Source of the DNA: Taeniopygia guttata
Taxonomy: Eukaryota; Chordata; Aves; Passeriformes; Estrildidae
DNA length: 64,000 nucleotides
NCBI RefSeq assembly: GCF_048771995.1
Contig: NC_133031.1
Span: forward strand, 377,001 to 441,000
Direction: 5' to 3'
Of this stretch, positions 59,109 to 64,000 are shown piece after piece (positions within the stretch are counted from its first letter, which is position 1; each line of letters opens with the position of its first letter). The translations under genes were made by a program, and so were the position numbers. The notes beneath the pieces were generated by a model. The model saw nothing but the letters and a program-made list of their open reading frames with translations. It did not search any database and had not been told where the DNA came from.

Positions 59109-60215
59109 CAGAGAGCACGGACGTCTGACAGCAGTTTGAAGCTTGCCTAGGAAAGAGCAGTGTTTTTGGAGTGTTCAGCAGATCCATGTTTCTGGGCAAG
59201 GGCGGCATGCGTGCACTGTGCTGGCAAGCTTTCTCCCTGCGAGACACGCTGGAAAAGCTTTTCGCTATGATGCAGTCAGCTAGAGACGCAGACTCCGGCT
59301 CTCCGCAGCTGTCCGCAGAGAAGCGGCGGTTGCCGGAGTCTTTCTGCCGAAGCCGCGCTTTGCAGCCTACAAGTGCGGTTCACATCAGCGGTGCACCTAG
59401 TAGCCGCTTCTTCGCCTCCGGCAGCCGGGGAGAGCGGTTGGCTTCTGAGAGGCGAAGAACGAAACCGGCTTCTGTGCGCTGCCTTGGCACTGCTAGAGGA
59501 CGGTGGCTGCAGCTTCCAGCCCTTTCAGTTCACCGCTGGCATGCTTCTGGCAGGTGCTCCAGGACGACTTTCCTGCGTTTTGACTTGGTCCTGATGCAGA
59601 CGAATCTGGAGAATTCTTGTTCGTGCCCTGAGCTTCCGAGATGCAGAGAACTCGATGGCAGCTGCAGAAAAGAAGGGCTGCGCTGAGTTGCTCGGGAAGC
59701 AAGGACATAGACAGCGCCTTGTGTTTGGGAGTGAGCAGCTGCTGGTTTTTTGCAATTGCCTTCACTGTGCACTGAGTGCCAGGGTGAGCTGTGCACTCCT
59801 CTACAACGAGCAGGGCAGCAGAAAACAGAGAGCACGGACATCTGACAGCAGTTTGAAGCTTGCCTATGAGACAGCAGTGTTTTTGGAGTGTTCAGCAAAT
59901 CCATGTTTCTGGGCAAGAGCGGGGTGCGTGCACTGTGCTGGCAAGCTTTCTCCCTGCGAGATACACTGGAGAAGCTTTTCTCTATGATGCAGTCCGCTAG
60001 AGAAGCCGGCTCCGGGTCTCTGGTGCTGTCCGGAGGGAAGCGCCAGTTCCCGGCGTCTTTCGGCTGAAGCAGGCGGTTCGCTGCGTGCGGCTGCCGCTCA
60101 CCGATATGTGTGCCAAGTATCCGCTTCTTCGCCTCTGGGAGCTGGAGAGAGTGGTAGCTTGTATGAGGTGAAGAACGAATCTGCACAGAACCGGGCTTCT
60201 GCCCACACTCTCCTG
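59109..60215. repeat. GC-rich tandem module, two copies 717 bp apart
   Basis: 'cagagagcacggac' starts at 59109 and again at 59826. The two copies match for roughly 375 bp, first closely then more loosely, ending near 59483 and 60210 ('ggcttctg'). Copy 1 is followed by about 340 bp of unique GC-rich sequence before copy 2. CpG content is far above the flanking desert. Open frames exist on both strands (the longest, 254 codons, is on the minus strand) but none shows a known motif. It may be part of a retroelement on the minus strand together with 60440-60836. Confidence 0.75.
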
Positions 60216-60439
60216 GTTTAGGGCAAATTTGGGGGAAAACCCACAGGATGAGCGCCCCCCTCCCCGCCCCCCCCGCGACAGCAAACCCCCACAACCCCTC
60301 CCCCCGACCTGTTTCGGGAAGAATTTCCTTGAAGAGAAGTGGAAAACAAAAATCCTGTTTTTTAACAGACAGAAACAGTCCCCAGCATCAGAAATTAACA
60401 ACATCAGAGTACAAAAACCCTTTCACCGCTTTGAAGAGA

Positions 60440-60836
60440 TGACAAATTCAGAAAACCTCTCATGGGAGTAGTCGCCCAGTTCTCGGTCTCTGACACTGGG
60501 GATGGCTGCTGCAGGTCACAAAATGCAGGCAGGTGTCTCTCGGTGCTTCCCAGGTCCCAGCCCGGGAAGGTTTGAATGGTATTCATGAAAAGGAAAGGAA
60601 AAAGAGCAAGGGCAAAAGCAGGGGAGAGAGCAAAGAGCCAGCAAGCAAGCAAGCCCTGCCGGCTGCTAAGACAAAACAAACCTTCATTTTTCAGTGCCAG
60701 TCCGGAAGGCACAGAACAAAGCATCAAACATAAACAGAACACACGATTTGGGATACAAGCACCATAATGTCACCCTGGGACATTCCACCCCTTATTTCCA
60801 TATCGTCAACATACTACCAAATATCATGCATTTATT
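60440..60836 (-). mobile_element. Probable ERV-derived sequence
   Basis: On the minus strand it contains 'ggggtggaatgtcccagggt' and 'gttctgtttatgtttgatgc', a sequence style I associate with passerine ERV ends. Borders are not resolved. Its right side is interrupted by the ERV that begins at 60837, so it would be the older of the two. Fossil. Confidence 0.35.
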
Positions 60837-61540
60837 TGTTGGAACCCAAAATGTCCCTCAGACATTTTTAGAGGTTCCAGGCCTTGGTCAGAAGCATTTT
60901 AGACCCTGGCAAGCAGCTGAAAACAGCTGTGATTTTGAGTTTGAACCATGGAATGAATTACCAACTTTGAGGGTGGAACAAGCAGTCACAGAATGTTAGA
61001 TGGTATAGTAAAAGTAGTCACAAATTAGAGGGTAAAATTTTTTAGTGTTGTACAGGGGGGTTTTAGTACCTGTACAGGGGGGTTTTCACTTTGTACAGGG
61101 GGGTCAGGAGTTCTAAGATGGAGGAAAGTGGTCCTTATCTTATTCTTCCTCCTTCTTCTTCCTTACCTCCATGTTCTTGGTGATGTTGGCATTCACAGAT
61201 TGGTTTAGAGTAGAAAAGCACATTGTAACGTAGATAGTAGGTATTGGGGAAAATCTATAAACATATAGTACGTAATATATCATATAAAAGATAGTAGCAG
61301 CTTTGGGCGGGGAGAGAGACGACGAAGACACCGGACAGTGAGGGTGTCAGGAGAGTGTGTACCTCTGCCTGGGCCGCAGACCAAAGCAGCCGCAGCGCAG
61401 GACAATCTTTTAGATAGCTAGCAATAAACTACCTTGAGACCGAACAACAAGAGGCTGTGGAGTTTTTCTTTGGAAGCGCGGGTTGGAGGAGAGACTTTAC
61501 CACCACACGAGAGCCCCAAATCAATCCCGGGGTTCTCACA
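60837..61540 (+). mobile_element. 5' LTR of a betaretrovirus-like ERV
   Basis: 704 bp from TGTTGGAACCC to GGTTCTCACA. Inside are three spaced copies of GTACAGGGGGG (61050-61110), a 'catataaaagatag' TATA-like box near 61282 and 'gcaataaactacc' (AATAAA) near 61422, the order expected for U3, R and U5. A same-family solo LTR lies inverted at 49108-49809. Confidence 0.88.
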
Positions 61541-61542
61541 CC

Positions 61543-61560
61543 TGGCGTCCCTGGCCGGGC
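61543..61560 (+). promoter_or_regulatory. ERV primer-binding site
   Basis: TGGCGTCCCTGGCCGGGC begins two bases after the LTR, the standard place for a tRNA primer-binding site. It is loosely like a tRNA-Glu-type site, but the tRNA was not settled. Confidence 0.55.
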
Positions 61561-61861
61561 ATCAACAAGAAGAAACATCAAAACAGCCTCCAACCCTCAG
61601 CGGCAGAAAAGAAAACAAAAAAAGGAAAACACCAGAGTGCACAAACTCTCCACAAGTTCCAAGAAGAGAGGGAATGAGAAGCTCAAGATAAGAACCTGAC
61701 CTTCACCAAGACAACTCGTCTCGGGGACTTTCCAGGGAGGAGACGACCCAGAAGCGCGCCTGGGATCTCTCACCTGTGACCTGCTGGACAGTGAACAGTG
61801 CCATCTCCGGACCGACCTCGGGCTGACTCAGATTTTGGTGAGAAAGGTCAAAATTAAGAAC

Positions 61862-64000
61862 ATGGGGGGGGAATTCTCCCAAGAGGAAGCTCAGACAGTA
61901 TCTGTCCCACGGGAATTCTCCCGGGAGGAAATTCAAATAGTATCTGCTTTACAAGGCATCATCTCTGCCCATCCGGTAGAGATCACTCAAAAAGAATTGA
62001 AAATGTTGTTATTGTGGGTGAGGTGTAATTTCCCACCCTCGGATTTAAATTTGTTGTTTAAGTCAAATTTTTGGCAGGAAGTTAATAAGCAATTATATTA
62101 TCGAACTATAAAGAAAGATAAGCTTGCTGCAGAACTACTACCTTCAGCGAGAACAGTTTTAGAGTCACTCGCACAATGCAGCAGCTCAAGTCAGGCAGCC
62201 ACGGCTCCTGGGGAAAAACAGGTGGGGGGACAGTCCAGCCAGCAGCTCGGGACAGGTCCTTCCACCACAGACATAGTAGAGGATACCCCTTCGCGTCCCG
62301 TATCCCCAAGTTCCCACTGCTCCTCAGTGTCCCGAGAGTCCCCAGGCTCCTCCGACGTAGAGACTCCCCAGATGGAGGCAAGCAAGCCAGGCGCGGCCCC
62401 CGAATCCGCGGTGGGGGGAGCGCCGGCAGCAGCCCAGTGGGTGAGACTGCGTGCGTGAGTGTTGAGCAGAGGGAGGAGGGAGAGGAAAGTGCTCTCGCAT
62501 CTACGCAGGCTGGGAGTTCAAAACAGCCGCGCAGAAAGCGAAAGCGAGGGGACGGGCGGGGGCGGGACGGACAGGGGCGAAAGCGGGGGGTGCGAGTGCG
62601 GCGGTGGGACGCTCTGAGCGTCCGGTGACGCGTTCGATGTCGAGAATCCGTGAGGCCGCCGAAGCGGCCGCCCGGATGGCGCGGGAGAGCGGCTCCCTGA
62701 CCGCGGCAGCCACATTTGCCGAGGGAGCGGCAGAGGGACAGCGGGAGGCGTCCCTCGCTGCAGCTCAGGCGGCGGGCATGCGCGGGAAGGTTGAGCGGAA
62801 CCCGGAAGCCACGGGGGGAGGGGATTTTTCGCATCTGGAACGCGCGGCACGGGCGCGGGCGGGGCGGAGCCGGCACACGCGGGCTGTGGGTGCTGGCACA
62901 GAGCCAGGAGAGGGGCAAAGCGAGGCGGAAACATCAGGGCCGGAGTGGGAACAGGAAAGTAGTTGCGTCAGTCTTGGGGAGGACGACAGTAGCTCTGAAT
63001 CTGAGGCAGTGCGGGGTGGAGCTAGGCGAAAGCACAGCCGGAGTCGGAGCAGAGGCGTCCGCACCCCCGTGATGACGCAGGCAGAGTCGGGGCGTGGCCA
63101 GGATGTAAACATTCCTCAGGGCACGGTTCCGTTGCAGTTCCCATGGCAACAGTCAGCCCAAGCCCACAGCCAACCCCTGTCAGCTTCAGACATGGGCAGA
63201 ATAGAACAGTTGTTACAAGAGTCAGTTTCACAGAGTGCAGGGAGTGCAAACATGAATCAGTTATGGGGAGAAATGCTCAAACATTTATCAGGAATTACCA
63301 CGGGGTTTGCAAATGTGAATCAGTTATCAGAAGAGATGCTCAAATATTTATCAGAAGTACAAATCGGAGAGCCAAGTGCAGTCCCGACCTCAGTTGGTCA
63401 GGCGGCAGCGCCATCTAGTGGCGGAACCACATCATTGCAGCAGATTTTACAGGACCCAGTCAGACAAGGCAAGGTGTCACACAGTGGTGGGACTTTGACA
63501 ATTCAAGACTTTTTTCCAGCTTCTTATAAGAAAAAATCTAGGATGAGAAGAGCTGCATCTGCACGACAGCAGGAATCTCCGCTGACTCCAGAAGAGTGTG
63601 GGACTCAGGACACTTCTGCTGGGGCTCAACAACAGGATGACACGATTCGCATCACTGCCTCGGAGGGTGTCCCAGCTTGGACAATTCCAAAATCAAGGTC
63701 TGCCAAAATTTCGGGGCAGGGAGAATCAATTTCAGTATCAAAAAGGGTTGTTGAATTTCTTTTACAATATTTAAGCATAGCCTTGGAGTCGCAGCCAGAG
63801 CTGTTGGTTCATCTTCCAAAAATTTTCCAAATAATGCAGGGCAGTCATGTGTTCTCCTCCACAGCAGGTGCTCCACTTTTCTCCGGAGGCACCCAGCCTT
63901 CATCTTCACAGATGCCGCAGACGCCGTTGGTATCGGTGAGTGCTACTGCATCAAAGCTGCAGTCACCTCAGATGACTCCACTCTACAGGCAAGTACCCAC
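61862..64000 (+). pseudogene. ERV gag-like region (fossil)
   Basis: It starts with MGGEFS, the Met-Gly of a myristoylated matrix protein, and continues with a helical matrix-like stretch containing LLLWVRCNFPP, as in betaretrovirus-type Gag. Downstream sequence is Ser/Pro/Gln-rich, like the spacer part of Gag. The region appears broken by a few changes and ends at the window edge before any capsid or nucleocapsid motif can be confirmed. Confidence 0.6.

Larger units (their letters stand above)
60837..64000 (+). mobile_element. Endogenous retrovirus, 5' part, runs off the window
   Basis: LTR, primer-binding site and a leader of about 300 bases are followed by a gag-like region to the window edge. 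The 3' LTR, pol and env, if present, lie outside, so LTR-LTR age cannot be judged here. The visible gag region looks broken, with a few breaks. The clear difference from the 49-kb LTR suggests a family that has been active more than once, moderately old rather than brand new. Confidence 0.82.

Noticed and set aside
59530-60294. Minus-strand open frame of 254 codons
   Set aside because: It lies in the GC-rich duplicated module, spans both copies, and shows no domain or splice signal; GC-rich DNA gives long chance frames.

Overview
This is vertebrate nuclear DNA, almost certainly from a bird and most likely a songbird. The signs are split genes with GT-AG introns, CR1 LINE 3' ends, ERV LTRs of types that look familiar from passerines, and a MROH (maestro heat-like repeat) gene of the kind that is tandemly amplified in songbirds. 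There are no bacterial or phage genes, CRISPR arrays, rRNA or tRNA genes.

Layout. 1-4.7 kb is AT-rich and gene-free apart from a 4 x 39-bp minisatellite. At 4.9-9.5 kb lies a chain of short exons, nearly all phase 1 at both ends. It leads into an exon for a transmembrane helix with a basic flank and then a tail exon: an unrecognised single-pass membrane protein gene built by local exon and segment duplication. 10.7-14.75 kb is a cluster of retroelement LTRs with one stray exon of that gene between them. 14.75-17.2 kb is the broken-off 3' end of a MROH paralogue, fused at its left edge exactly to an LTR. 18.5-23.8 kb is an apparently intact 15-exon MROH gene (734 codons before the stop), and its 3' flank (23.7-26.2 kb) is the second copy of the 14.75-17.2 kb segment. 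The two copies are about 8.9 kb apart, so this was a tandem array whose upstream member was largely lost.

From 26.2 kb to 59 kb the window is mostly intergenic: a small CpG island near 28 kb, CR1 3' ends, solo-type LTRs near 35, 41, 47 and 49 kb, a 600-bp pure-purine microsatellite (43.2-43.8 kb), a TCTATC array (45 kb), an exon-like ORF at 38.3-38.55 kb and AT-rich stretches that look like conserved non-coding DNA. At 59.1-60.2 kb a GC-rich module appears twice, 717 bp apart, starting directly after a poly-A run. From 60.84 kb to the window end lies the 5' part of a betaretrovirus-like endogenous retrovirus (LTR, primer-binding site, gag-like region); a same-family solo LTR lies inverted at 49.1-49.8 kb.

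Working together: the MROH gene and the membrane-protein gene sit in a duplication-prone, GC-rich block (4.7-26.2 kb) where LTR insertion and unequal exchange appear to have cut and copied gene parts. The rest is ordinary gene-poor bird DNA. All exon models are read by eye from splice signals and frame continuity; no alignment or expression data were available.
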